From contig JBMYJR010000001.1 in the NCBI GenBank assembly GCA_049594615.1, positions 62,001 to 126,000 on the forward strand: a DNA stretch of 64,000 bases, written 5' to 3'. The notes beneath the pieces were generated by a model. The model was not told where the DNA came from. It ran no database searches and saw only the letters and a list, made by a program, of their open reading frames with translations. Each line of letters starts with the position of its first letter. The first letter of the stretch is position 1. This stretch comes from CAXPZW01 sp049594615 (GTDB lineage: Bacteria > Bacteroidota > Bacteroidia > Flavobacteriales_D > Sanyastnellaceae). Below, piece by piece: positions 6,842 through 15,797 of this stretch. Position numbers and translations under genes: made by a program.

Positions 6842-7735
6842 TTACGCAAACGTAGGCGCCACCACCAACTCTTTGGTGCCGTGGGTCCAATCGTAGAAGC
6901 CTTCGCCTGATTTGACGCCTTTTTTACCGGCCATCACCATGTTGACCAGCAGCGGGCACGGCGCGTATTTGGTGTTGCCAAGTCNNNNNNNNNNGTACAA
7001 TACGTTCAGAATCGACAGGCACACATCCAAGCCAATGAAGTCAGCGAGTTGCAGCGGTCCCATGGGGTGTGCCATGCCGAGCTTCATCACCGTGTCAATT
7101 TCTTGCACACCAGCCACGCCTTCGTGCAGTGTGATGATGGCTTCATTGATCATCGGCATCAGGATGCGGTTGGCCACAAAGCCCGGGTAGTCGTTCACTT
7201 CCACAGGCACTTTGCCGAGCTTTTTGCTCATCTCCATCACCGTGCTGGTGGTGGCGTCTGAAGTGGCGTAGCCGCGGATGACCTCCACCAGTTTCATCAC
7301 CGGTACGGGGTTCATGAAGTGCATACCAATCACCTGTTCTGGACGGCCGGTTACCGCGGCAATTTTGGTGATGGAGATCGAGGAGGTGTTGGTGGACAGG
7401 ATGCAGCCTTTGGGGGCGTTGGCATCCATGTCGCGGAAGATCTTGAGTTTGAGGTCCACGTTTTCGGTGGCGGCCTCTACAACCAGGTCAGCCGCAGATA
7501 CGCCTGAGGCCAAGTCTGTATTGGTTTGGATGCGGCCAAGGGTGGCTGCTTTGTCGGCTTCGGTGATCTTTTCTTTCTTGATCATGCGGTCCAGATTCTT
7601 GCCGATGGTGGCCAGTGCCTTTTGGAGTGCCGCGTCCGAGATGTCTACCAGGGTGACGTCAAATCCACTTTGAGCGAATACGTGCGCAATACCATTGCCC
7701 ATGGTACCTGCGCCTATGACGGTGATGTTTTTCAT
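6842..7735 (-). CDS. 3-hydroxybutyryl/3-hydroxyacyl-CoA dehydrogenase (interrupted by an N gap)
   Basis: About 295 residues, typical of monofunctional Hbd/PaaH-type enzymes that oxidise (S)-3-hydroxyacyl-CoA with NAD+. The Rossmann motif VIGAGTMGNGIA (residues ~5-16) and the catalytic-region segment GMHFMNPVPVMKLVE (His and Glu of the dyad) are present, as is the C-terminal dimer domain with the end GVKSGEGFYDW. The ten N at 6985-6994 fall where relatives read LY-(E/D)-G-LG-(N/D)TKY; here LY and LGNTKY are separated by four unknown codons where two are expected. The start ATG at 7735 is preferred, as it begins directly at the Rossmann strand. Monocistronic, with its own terminator. Confidence 0.92.
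   Translation of the reverse strand: MKNITVIGAGTMGNGIAHVFAQSGFDVTLVDISDAALQKALATIGKNLDRMIKKEKITEADKAATLGRIQTNTDLASGVSAADLVVEAATENVDLKLKIFRDMDANAPKGCILSTNTSSISITKIAAVTGRPEQVIGMHFMNPVPVMKLVEVIRGYATSDATTSTVMEMSKKLGKVPVEVNDYPGFVANRILMPMINEAIITLHEGVAGVQEIDTVMKLGMAHPMGPLQLADFIGLDVCLSILNVLYXXXXLGNTKYAPCPLLVNMVMAGKKGVKSGEGFYDWTHGTKELVVAPTFA
6985..6994. other. Assembly gap, ten N
   Basis: Exactly ten N inside the dehydrogenase gene. A second run of exactly ten N occurs at 62322-62331, so the length looks like a placeholder. Family comparison suggests the true gap here is nearer 4 nt. Confidence 0.8.
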
Positions 7736-7858
7736 GTGAGGGTTGGGTTTTCGCGGTGCGCAAGGTACCCAATGGATTTGACCTGTATTCACAAGCCGGG
7801 TCGGATAATCTTCGTGGCATGGTGAACTCGGGCGGGTGCAAAACGTCCAATTTGCACT

Positions 7859-8674
7859 ATGGCCAATCCCTTGCCACCGAGATCCGCTTGGAAAGACCGT
7901 TTGCACGAAATCATTTTCGAGGCAGACACCCGCGCAGGCAAACGCTTTGACATTGTACTGCTGTGGGTCATTTTGGCCTCGGTTGCAGTGGTCATGTTGG
8001 AGAGTGTGCAGCTCATTGCAGACGCCTACAGCACATGGTTGTTCGTCTTGGAATGGACCTTCACCATTTTCTTTACCATCGAGTATATCCTGCGGTTGAT
8101 TTCGGTGCGCAAGCCGTGGAGGTATGCCATCAGCTTTTTTGGGATTGTGGACCTTCTGAGCATTTTACCCAGTTATCTGGCGCTGTTTCAGTTGGGACAA
8201 AGCTCGCTGCGCATCATTCGTATCATGCGCTTGCTGCGTGTGTTCCGAGTGCTGAAACTGTTTGGGTTTGTTCGACAGGCCAAGCAGTTGCGTTTTGCGC
8301 TGAGGGCCAGCTCACCTAAGATCGCGGTCTTCTTACTCGCAGTGTTGGTGGCCACCGTGCTCATGGGTACAGTCATGTACATCATCGAAGACCCCAAAGA
8401 CGGTTTCACATCCATCCCAAGAAGCATCTATTGGGCCATCGTCACCTTGACTACTGTGGGCTACGGAGACATTGCCCCTCAGACTGCGCTTGGACAGGCT
8501 TTGGCTGGGGTGATCATGATCATCGGTTACGCGATCATAGCGGTGCCCACAGGTATTGTTAGCCTAGAGATGTCAAAAGCCGACAATTCCAACACCCTAA
8601 GCTGCTCTTCGTGCGGCAAGGAAGGGCACGATGACGACGCCACCTACTGCAAATTCTGCGCTGAGGAGCTATAG
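7859..8674 (+). CDS. Voltage-gated potassium channel with C-terminal zinc ribbon
   Basis: 271 residues, inner membrane. Six transmembrane segments are visible (about 30-235). S4 carries regularly spaced Arg (RIIRIMRLLRVFRVLKLFGF, ~125-144), the mark of a voltage sensor. The pore loop has the K+ selectivity filter TTVGYGD (~200-206), followed by the S6 helix (GVIMIIGYAIIAVPTGIV). The short cytoplasmic tail is CSSCGKEGHDDDATYCKFC, a CxxC-x(11)-CxxC pattern that suggests a bound zinc, possibly a redox or metal gate. The start at 7859 fits the family; the upstream CAATTTG is only a poor -7 box. Transcribed alone, divergent from the dehydrogenase. Confidence 0.9.
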   Translation: MANPLPPRSAWKDRLHEIIFEADTRAGKRFDIVLLWVILASVAVVMLESVQLIADAYSTWLFVLEWTFTIFFTIEYILRLISVRKPWRYAISFFGIVDLLSILPSYLALFQLGQSSLRIIRIMRLLRVFRVLKLFGFVRQAKQLRFALRASSPKIAVFLLAVLVATVLMGTVMYIIEDPKDGFTSIPRSIYWAIVTLTTVGYGDIAPQTALGQALAGVIMIIGYAIIAVPTGIVSLEMSKADNSNTLSCSSCGKEGHDDDATYCKFCAEEL

Positions 8675-8706
8675 GGCAGTTATCCATCTCGCGCGCGTTA
8701 AATAGG

Positions 8707-8714
8707 TATTTTTG
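8707..8714 (+). promoter_or_regulatory. -7 box of the giant adhesin gene
   Basis: TATTTTTG lies 39 nt upstream of the ATG at 8754 and 33 nt after the stop of the channel gene. No TTG at -33 was found. It excludes the upstream TTG at 8712 as start. Confidence 0.6.
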
Positions 8715-8753
8715 CAGTGCAACTACTGCGGTACCAACTGCGATTTGGAACCA

Positions 8754-11700
8754 ATGGCGCTTGAAACTCGACTGAAACACTACGCACTGCTGTGCTCCTT
8801 TTTCGTGCTGCTTCCGGCATGGGCCCTATCCCAATGTGAAGTGGATGCGGGTGAAGACATCTGGATTTGCGCCGGTGAAAGCGTCACCATCGGTGGTTCC
8901 CCCACCTTGGTCGAAACCCCAGGCGGCGACAACTGGTCGTGGGGCTGGAACAACGGCATCGGCGAAGAAGAGAACCCCGAGGTTTCCCCTTCTTCCACCA
9001 CCACCTACACTGTCAACATCAACACCCCGGGCCCCGGATTCTGCGATACCGACGAGGTGACCGTGTTCGTCTACGACAACCCCACCGCTGATTTCGACTT
9101 CACCCCGGACGACGTGTGTGCCACGGTGCCCATCCAGTTCACCAACAACTCCACCGGTGACGGCCTCACCTACGATTGGGACTTTGGGGACGGCGGAACC
9201 TCCACCCAATCCAACCCCAGCCACACCTTTGACGCCATTGGAGACGGCCAGTCCACCTTCACGGTGACCTTGACCGTGACCGATGAGAACGGCTGCACCG
9301 ATACCCACACCGAAGAGGTCACCATCAACGAAGTCCCGGACCCCATCATTGTAGACCCCACCTTCAGCTTTGTGAGTTGCTCTGGGGAAAATGAGTTCAC
9401 CGTCTCAGTATTGGACCAGTCCATCCCCGCCGACAACGCCAACTACACCATCGATTGGGGCGACGGCAGCCCCGTCTGGGATTCGAGCGATGCGCCCAAC
9501 CCGTTTACCGCCAGCCATACCTACACCGGCCTCAACATATGGACCCTGACCTACACGGTGCTGGGTAACAACGGCTGTTCCAACAGTACCGAGCAGTTGG
9601 TAGCCAACATCACCAACCCGGCCATCGGTGCAAGTACCAACGGTAACACCACGGTGTGTGGTCCGGTAGAAATCTGCTTCAACCTCGCCAACTTCTTGGC
9701 CAACCACGAGTCCACCACCTACACGGTGAACTTTGGCGACGGATCGGCGCCCACAGTATACAACCACCCACCACCCGAAGAAGTCTGCCACGAATACAGT
9801 TCTTCCAGCTGTACTGCGGGGAATCCGTACACCTTTGAAGTTGAAGCCAACAATGTCTGCACCTTTTCTCAGGCGACCATTTCACCGATCACCATTTACA
9901 CACCACCTTCCGCTAGTTTCCATGCGACCCCTGTACCACAATGTGTAAATGTGCCTGTGACCATGGTCAATACTTCCACCTTAGGTTACTACACGGATTG
10001 CAGTCAAACCGGATCATTCTTTTGGGACTTTGGAGACGGTACAACCACATTTTCTACCACCAATGACAACCAGTCTCACACCTACAACGCCCCGGGTACC
10101 TACACCGTGACGTTGTCCGCTTCCAATGCTTGCAATGTGGATACCCCTTCTATCTATACCCAAGAGGTGTGTATTGAGGAGCCTCCCACCCCGTCATTCA
10201 CCACTTCGCCGGATGGTTGCGTTCCATTTACCATCAGCCCAGTCAACACTTCTAGCATTGGAGAAGTGTGTGCACTGGAATATACCTGGACGATGGGCGC
10301 TATTGATATCAATTGTCCGGCTAGCCCTTCGTATGAATTTGTCGGTGGCACGACTCTGAATGACGAAAACCCCGAAATCCAAATCAACGCTGCGGGTACG
10401 TATGAGTTGGTGATGTCTATGCAAAACGCATGTGGGGTGTATACCTACACAGATGTGGTGCAGGCTTTTGATGTACCGCAGTTGAGCATGACATCACTGC
10501 CTACAATTTGTGCTGGAGAATCCGCAAGCCCGAGTGTCTCTGTAGAGCCATGTAACAGCCCGGTGACGAGCTACGAATGGAATTTAGAGGGAGGATCACC
10601 AGCCACATCCATGTCCAGTACTCCCGGCTCGGTGACGTGGGGTGTGGGTGGAAACTATAATGTGACTGTGGACGTCACAAATGCGTGTGGCACAAGCATG
10701 GCCAGTACGCCCATTGTGGTGCAAGATGCGCCGGTAGTCAGCGTTTCGGCGTCGACGGGAACCGCCGTGTGCTCTGGGTCGTCAACGGTACTCACGGCCT
10801 CAGGGGCAAGCACGTACACGTGGTCGTTCGATCCAGATTTGAGCACTACATCAGGGCCCACCACCACGGCGTTGCCGAATGCTTCGAACACCTATACGGT
10901 GACCGGGTATACCTCCTCGGGTTGTCCGGGAACCCAAACCATTACGGTAGATGTGCTGCCGCTTCCTGAAGTGACCCCTTCTGGAGTCTTTGAAATCTGC
11001 GCTGGAGAGACTGTGGAGTTGGGCCTAAACCTAAGTGGCGGTACGCCACCGTTTGTGGACTACAACTGGTCTCCAGGAGGCACCTTGGATGACACCGACG
11101 TGGCCAATCCCGATGCGTCTCCGCTCACCACCACCAATTACGATGTGGCCGTGACCGATGACAACGGCTGCGTAGGGTGGGGGAGTGTACCCGTTACGGT
11201 AAATCCGTTGCCGTTTGTGGATGCCGGCGATCCTGTCCAGCTCTGCAACCAACCCGTGGCCGAGACCCTGACCGGGTACAGCCCAACAACTGGCGGCACT
11301 TGGTCGGGTCCGGGGGTGACCCCTGACGGCGATTTTACTCCTTCGGGACTCGGGCCGGTCACCCTGACTTACACCTTTACAGATGCCAACGGCTGCACCT
11401 CCAGCGATGACTTGGACGTGGACGTGATTGATCCGGTGGCGGCAGATGCAGGTGCCGATGTGACCCTCTGTGCAGACGGCACGCCAGTGGCGTTGACGCC
11501 CATTACCCCGGGTGGAACTTGGGCCGGAACGGGCGTTGCTTCCGACGGTACGTTTACACCGACTACCTCTGGCACCTTCGATGTGACTTACACCATTGGA
11601 GCGGGCTCGTGTTTGAGCACCGACAACATCGACATCGAAGTCTTTGCATTGCCCCAGGTGGATGCAGGTCCGGATGCTACTTTGTGCGCAGGGGACAGTG

Positions 11701-14700
11701 TGCTACTTGGCGGCGCTGCCGTAGGCGGACAACTGCCTTACACCACCATTGCTTGGACCCCTACCTCTGGGGTAACCAGCTCGGATGAACTCAGCACGTA
11801 CCTCACCCCTCCGGCCACCAGCCCTTACACACTTTCGGTCACCGATAGCAATGGATGTACCGGCACCGACGTCACCGACATCACCGTACAGCCTACTCCG
11901 GTGGTGGATGCCGGTTTGGACTTGACCCTGTGCAACCAACCCATCCCCGAAGCGCTCACCGGATATGGCCCGCTGCCTGGAGCAGGAGAGACCGCCACTT
12001 GGACCGGAGATGGAGTTACGCCTGACGGCACCTTTACCCCCGCCGCCACTGGCGCGGTGTGGTTGACCTACAGCTTCACCAACACATTTGGGTGCACGGG
12101 CCAAGACAGCTTACAGATTGATGTAGTAGAACCGGTTGCCGCCGATGGCGGTCCCGACTTGGAACTTTGCTTGGGTACCCCATCGGTACAACTCATCCAG
12201 CCGGGAACGTGGACCGGAACAGGTGTTGCGCCAGACGGAACGTTTGACCCTGCAGCCACCGGATTTTATGATTTGACCCTGACTGTTGGGGTGGGGACCT
12301 GTGCCACCACAGATGCCATAACCGTGGAGGTGCTTGCTCTGCCCACAGTGGATGCGGGCCCAGACGGTGCCATGTGTGCGGACGGACAAGTGCAACTCGA
12401 TGCAACCGTTTCAAGTCCTAACGGCACCATTGATGCCTACGTTTGGGTGGGCGATGCTTCCCTGTCGGACCCTGGAGTAGAAGACCCCAGCGTAGCTCCT
12501 GCAGTAACTTCGGAGTTCACCTTGACCGTGACCGATGCTGCGGGCTGCCAAGCCTCGGACAACACTACGGTGACCGTATCACCGCTGCCCGTGGTTGAGG
12601 CTGGACCGAATTTGACCGTTTGTGACCAACCGATTGCAGAGGTGCTAGAAGGTTTTAGTCCGGTTCCTGGTGCGACTGAGGACGGCACTTGGACAGGCAC
12701 TGGTATTACAGATCCGCTTGGTGTTTTTGAATCGCCGGGCGAGGGCCAGTATTGGCTGTTCTACACCTTTACCGATGCTGGAGGTTGCATCGATACTGAC
12801 TCGTTATTGGTGGACGTTGTGGCACCAGTTGTGGCCAATGCGGGGCCGGATGAAACCATTTGCTTGAACAATGGCCTGCTGGATTTGACGGGCTACACCC
12901 CGGCCACCGGTGCCACGTGGAGCGGACCGGGTGTGGTGGATGCGGCCACCGGCGTGTTTGACGCGACGGCCACCGGCGACGGAACATTCACCCTAACCTT
13001 GGAATACGGCAGTGGAACCTGCTACACCACCGATCAATTAGACGTAGTGGTGCAACCGCTGCCTGTTGTCCTTGCCGATCCGTTGGTGGACCTCTGCGCC
13101 AACGAACAGTCGGTGGACTTGACCGGCAACAGCCCGCTCGGAGGAACATGGGAGGGCACTGGCATCACCGACGGTGCTGCAGGCACGTTTGACCCTGCAA
13201 TCGGAGCATCGACATACGACCTGATCTACATCTATGCCGACCCCACCACAGGTTGCGCCGACACGGCCCTTGTGGCCCAAACAGTGCATCCTGTGCCCGT
13301 GGCGGACTTTGATCTGGCACCGCTCGGGTGTACCGATGCGAATGTGGATCTGACCAACACTTCCACAGGCGCTACCGCCTATGAGTGGGACTTGGGCAAT
13401 GCCATCGTGAGCTTTGAAACCAGCCCGCTGTACACCTATCAGGACGAGGGTTTCTTCGACATTCAATTGGTGGCCATCAACGCCTTTGGGTGCCAGGACA
13501 CCACGCTTCAAACCAACGAGATCATCGACCCCCCATCGCCCGATTTGGCCCTGAGCCCGAGCGAGGGGTGTGCACCTTTGGAGGTCACCTTTATCAACAA
13601 CTCTGTGGGTCAATACCTGACCTACAGCTGGGACTTGGCGGTGAACACCAGCGTGCTTGAAACGCCCGACCCCATCACTTACCAGCAAGGCGACGATGTG
13701 GTGATTTACCCCATTTCGCTAGCGGCCACCAACTTTTGCGGAACGGTAGTGGATGAGGACCAAGTCACCGTCTACCCCCAGCCTGTGGCCAACTTCGGGA
13801 CTGATTTGGACGTGTTCTGCTCGCCCTTTACTGTGGAGATTAACGACCTGTCTACGGGCCTGCCAGACACCTGGTGGTGGGACTTTGACGACGGAACCTT
13901 TTCAGGATCGGAAGAACCGGGCAGCCACGTGTTCTTTGCCGATACCGTTGCGGTCGATTACACCATCAGTCTGGTGGTGACCAACGATTGCGGTACCGAT
14001 TCTGCAGACTACACCATTACGGTCTTGCCCAACACGGTGACCGCGTTCTTCAATACCAACATCACCGAGGGCTGCGAGCCGTTGGAGGTGGAGTTCACCG
14101 ATTTCAGCGAAGGCGGCACGGCCATCAGCTACGATTTTGGCGACACCTTCCTGTCCGGAGAAGCTTCGCCGACACACACCTTCACCGAGCCGGGAACGTT
14201 CTTGGTGCAACAGTTTGTGACCAACGGATGCAGCTTTGATACCACTGAGGTCATAGTTACCGTCTTTGAGTCCGCCGATCTGTCTTTTGAGACTGACGTG
14301 CCCAATGTTTGCGGCAATCAACCCGTGCAGTTCATCAACACTTCAGATGGGGTAAGCAGCGTCAGCTGGGACTTTGGCGACGGCGGATCCAGCGATCTCA
14401 CTAACCCGTTCCACACATACCAAGAGGGCGGCACTTACACGGTGACCCTGTCCGGGGCCACGCTGTTTACCGAGTGCCCTGCCGAGGTGCAAGAAACCTT
14501 CACGGTATACGAAACACCCATTGCCGATTTTGATGTCGGGGAGACTGTGGGCTGTTCGCCCTTTACCGTGCAGTTTGACAACTTGACCGACGGCGGACTC
14601 TTCTACACCTGGGACTTTGGCGACACCAACGTCGATGACGCGACCTCGCCTGAGCACACCTACATCAATCCCACAGGATCGGCCATGTCGGTGACGGTAC

Positions 14701-15797
14701 AACTGGTAGCCCAGAACTTTGATCTGTGTGCAGATACCGCCACGCTCAACCTCATTGTATCGCCCACACCTGTGGCCGACTTTGACCTGTCTGCCACCGA
14801 GAGCTGCACCTACCCGTTTGCGGTGCAGACCTTCAACAACTCTATTTACGGGAACTCCTACGATTGGGACTTTGGCCCCTACGGCACCTCGGACCTGACC
14901 AACCCCAACATCGTCTACACCGAAGAGGGCACTTTCCCGGTGACCTTGACGGTGAGTAACACGTTCGGTTGTACGGATCAAACCGGTAGCGAAGTATCGA
15001 TTTACCCGACACCGGACGCTTGGTTTGGCGCACCAGTGAACGACGGCTGCGTGCCGCTGGAGGTGGCCTTCATCAACGAATCCGAAGGTGCCACCGAATA
15101 CCAATGGACCTTTGGCAACGGCGGTACTTCAGGAGCGGCGGATCCCTTGCATCCTTTCGGAAGTCCGGGCACCTATGATGTGACTCTGATCGCCACCAAC
15201 GCCTTTGGTTGTCAAGACACGGCCTCGTTTGAGGATTACGTAGAAGTGTACCCGTTGCCCCTGGCTTCCTTCAGCCTGACCCCAACCCAAACCGATGTGT
15301 ACCAACCGGTAGTATCGTTCTACGACGAGAGCATTGGTGCAGTGAATTGGATTTGGGACTTCGACGACGGCTTCACCGAAAGCGGCGTACAATTCCCGCA
15401 GCACCTGTACCAACAGGCCGGATTCTTTACACCGGAATTGACTGTGGTGAGCATCCACGGATGCACCGCTTCCACCCAGCGTTCGCTCAATATTGACGAC
15501 CGCTTTAACATGTACGTGCCCAACACCTTCACCCCAGACGACGATGGGGTGAACGACACGTTCTCGCCTATCCTCACCGGCATTGGCCTGATTGAGGAGT
15601 ACAACTTTGCCATCTTCGACCGTTGGGGCCACAAGGTGTACGAGACCGATGATCCGGCCGGAGTGTGGATTGGAGACTTCAAGGGCAACGCCACCCACTA
15701 CACGCAAGACGATGTGTATGTGTGGCAAGTCAAATTGCGCCTGCGCGGGGAAGACGAGTCGCGGTTTGAGACCGGGCACGTGACCCTGCTTCGTTAA
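8754..15797 (+). CDS. Giant secreted PKD/Ig-repeat adhesin with type B T9SS signal (SprB-like)
   Basis: 2347 residues. Signal peptide at 1-26 (hydrophobic core LLCSFFVLLPAWALS). PKD-type domains follow with YDWDFGDG at ~140 and FFWDFGDG at ~422. A block of Cys-containing Ig-like modules of the form VDAGPD-TLC spans about 818-1440. At least ten further PKD-like repeats (SWDFGDG, TWDFGD, WWDFDDG, WIWDFDDG and variants) run to ~2245. The last ~95 residues begin YVPNTFTPDDDGVNDTF, contain FAIFDRWGHKVYE and VYVWQV, and end GHVTLLR; this is the gliding-associated type B sorting domain that leaves the protein at or released from the cell surface via T9SS. A role in adhesion or gliding is inferred from architecture. 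The composition is strongly Thr/Asp/Gly-rich and acidic. The stop TAA shares TTAA with the convergent mutS2 stop. Confidence 0.9.
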   Translation: MALETRLKHYALLCSFFVLLPAWALSQCEVDAGEDIWICAGESVTIGGSPTLVETPGGDNWSWGWNNGIGEEENPEVSPSSTTTYTVNINTPGPGFCDTDEVTVFVYDNPTADFDFTPDDVCATVPIQFTNNSTGDGLTYDWDFGDGGTSTQSNPSHTFDAIGDGQSTFTVTLTVTDENGCTDTHTEEVTINEVPDPIIVDPTFSFVSCSGENEFTVSVLDQSIPADNANYTIDWGDGSPVWDSSDAPNPFTASHTYTGLNIWTLTYTVLGNNGCSNSTEQLVANITNPAIGASTNGNTTVCGPVEICFNLANFLANHESTTYTVNFGDGSAPTVYNHPPPEEVCHEYSSSSCTAGNPYTFEVEANNVCTFSQATISPITIYTPPSASFHATPVPQCVNVPVTMVNTSTLGYYTDCSQTGSFFWDFGDGTTTFSTTNDNQSHTYNAPGTYTVTLSASNACNVDTPSIYTQEVCIEEPPTPSFTTSPDGCVPFTISPVNTSSIGEVCALEYTWTMGAIDINCPASPSYEFVGGTTLNDENPEIQINAAGTYELVMSMQNACGVYTYTDVVQAFDVPQLSMTSLPTICAGESASPSVSVEPCNSPVTSYEWNLEGGSPATSMSSTPGSVTWGVGGNYNVTVDVTNACGTSMASTPIVVQDAPVVSVSASTGTAVCSGSSTVLTASGASTYTWSFDPDLSTTSGPTTTALPNASNTYTVTGYTSSGCPGTQTITVDVLPLPEVTPSGVFEICAGETVELGLNLSGGTPPFVDYNWSPGGTLDDTDVANPDASPLTTTNYDVAVTDDNGCVGWGSVPVTVNPLPFVDAGDPVQLCNQPVAETLTGYSPTTGGTWSGPGVTPDGDFTPSGLGPVTLTYTFTDANGCTSSDDLDVDVIDPVAADAGADVTLCADGTPVALTPITPGGTWAGTGVASDGTFTPTTSGTFDVTYTIGAGSCLSTDNIDIEVFALPQVDAGPDATLCAGDSVLLGGAAVGGQLPYTTIAWTPTSGVTSSDELSTYLTPPATSPYTLSVTDSNGCTGTDVTDITVQPTPVVDAGLDLTLCNQPIPEALTGYGPLPGAGETATWTGDGVTPDGTFTPAATGAVWLTYSFTNTFGCTGQDSLQIDVVEPVAADGGPDLELCLGTPSVQLIQPGTWTGTGVAPDGTFDPAATGFYDLTLTVGVGTCATTDAITVEVLALPTVDAGPDGAMCADGQVQLDATVSSPNGTIDAYVWVGDASLSDPGVEDPSVAPAVTSEFTLTVTDAAGCQASDNTTVTVSPLPVVEAGPNLTVCDQPIAEVLEGFSPVPGATEDGTWTGTGITDPLGVFESPGEGQYWLFYTFTDAGGCIDTDSLLVDVVAPVVANAGPDETICLNNGLLDLTGYTPATGATWSGPGVVDAATGVFDATATGDGTFTLTLEYGSGTCYTTDQLDVVVQPLPVVLADPLVDLCANEQSVDLTGNSPLGGTWEGTGITDGAAGTFDPAIGASTYDLIYIYADPTTGCADTALVAQTVHPVPVADFDLAPLGCTDANVDLTNTSTGATAYEWDLGNAIVSFETSPLYTYQDEGFFDIQLVAINAFGCQDTTLQTNEIIDPPSPDLALSPSEGCAPLEVTFINNSVGQYLTYSWDLAVNTSVLETPDPITYQQGDDVVIYPISLAATNFCGTVVDEDQVTVYPQPVANFGTDLDVFCSPFTVEINDLSTGLPDTWWWDFDDGTFSGSEEPGSHVFFADTVAVDYTISLVVTNDCGTDSADYTITVLPNTVTAFFNTNITEGCEPLEVEFTDFSEGGTAISYDFGDTFLSGEASPTHTFTEPGTFLVQQFVTNGCSFDTTEVIVTVFESADLSFETDVPNVCGNQPVQFINTSDGVSSVSWDFGDGGSSDLTNPFHTYQEGGTYTVTLSGATLFTECPAEVQETFTVYETPIADFDVGETVGCSPFTVQFDNLTDGGLFYTWDFGDTNVDDATSPEHTYINPTGSAMSVTVQLVAQNFDLCADTATLNLIVSPTPVADFDLSATESCTYPFAVQTFNNSIYGNSYDWDFGPYGTSDLTNPNIVYTEEGTFPVTLTVSNTFGCTDQTGSEVSIYPTPDAWFGAPVNDGCVPLEVAFINESEGATEYQWTFGNGGTSGAADPLHPFGSPGTYDVTLIATNAFGCQDTASFEDYVEVYPLPLASFSLTPTQTDVYQPVVSFYDESIGAVNWIWDFDDGFTESGVQFPQHLYQQAGFFTPELTVVSIHGCTASTQRSLNIDDRFNMYVPNTFTPDDDGVNDTFSPILTGIGLIEEYNFAIFDRWGHKVYETDDPAGVWIGDFKGNATHYTQDDVYVWQVKLRLRGEDESRFETGHVTLLR
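11205..13053 (+). repeat. In-gene higher-order repeat: three-domain cassette A-B-C
   Basis: Module A (VDAG---LCNQP--E-LTGY) starts at 11205, 11892 and 12582, so the period is 687 then 690 bp. Between A copies lie B (AADAG-D--LC, about 11430 and 12130) and C (VDAGPD--LCA-, about 11647 and 12342). The third cassette has A and a diverged B, then an A-like module at ~13054 in place of C. Regular period and order indicate duplication of the whole cassette. Confidence 0.75.

Noticed and set aside
8754..15797. Array of CRISPR-like or simple DNA repeats
   Set aside because: Repetition is at protein-domain level within one open frame; no identical short repeats with unique spacers.
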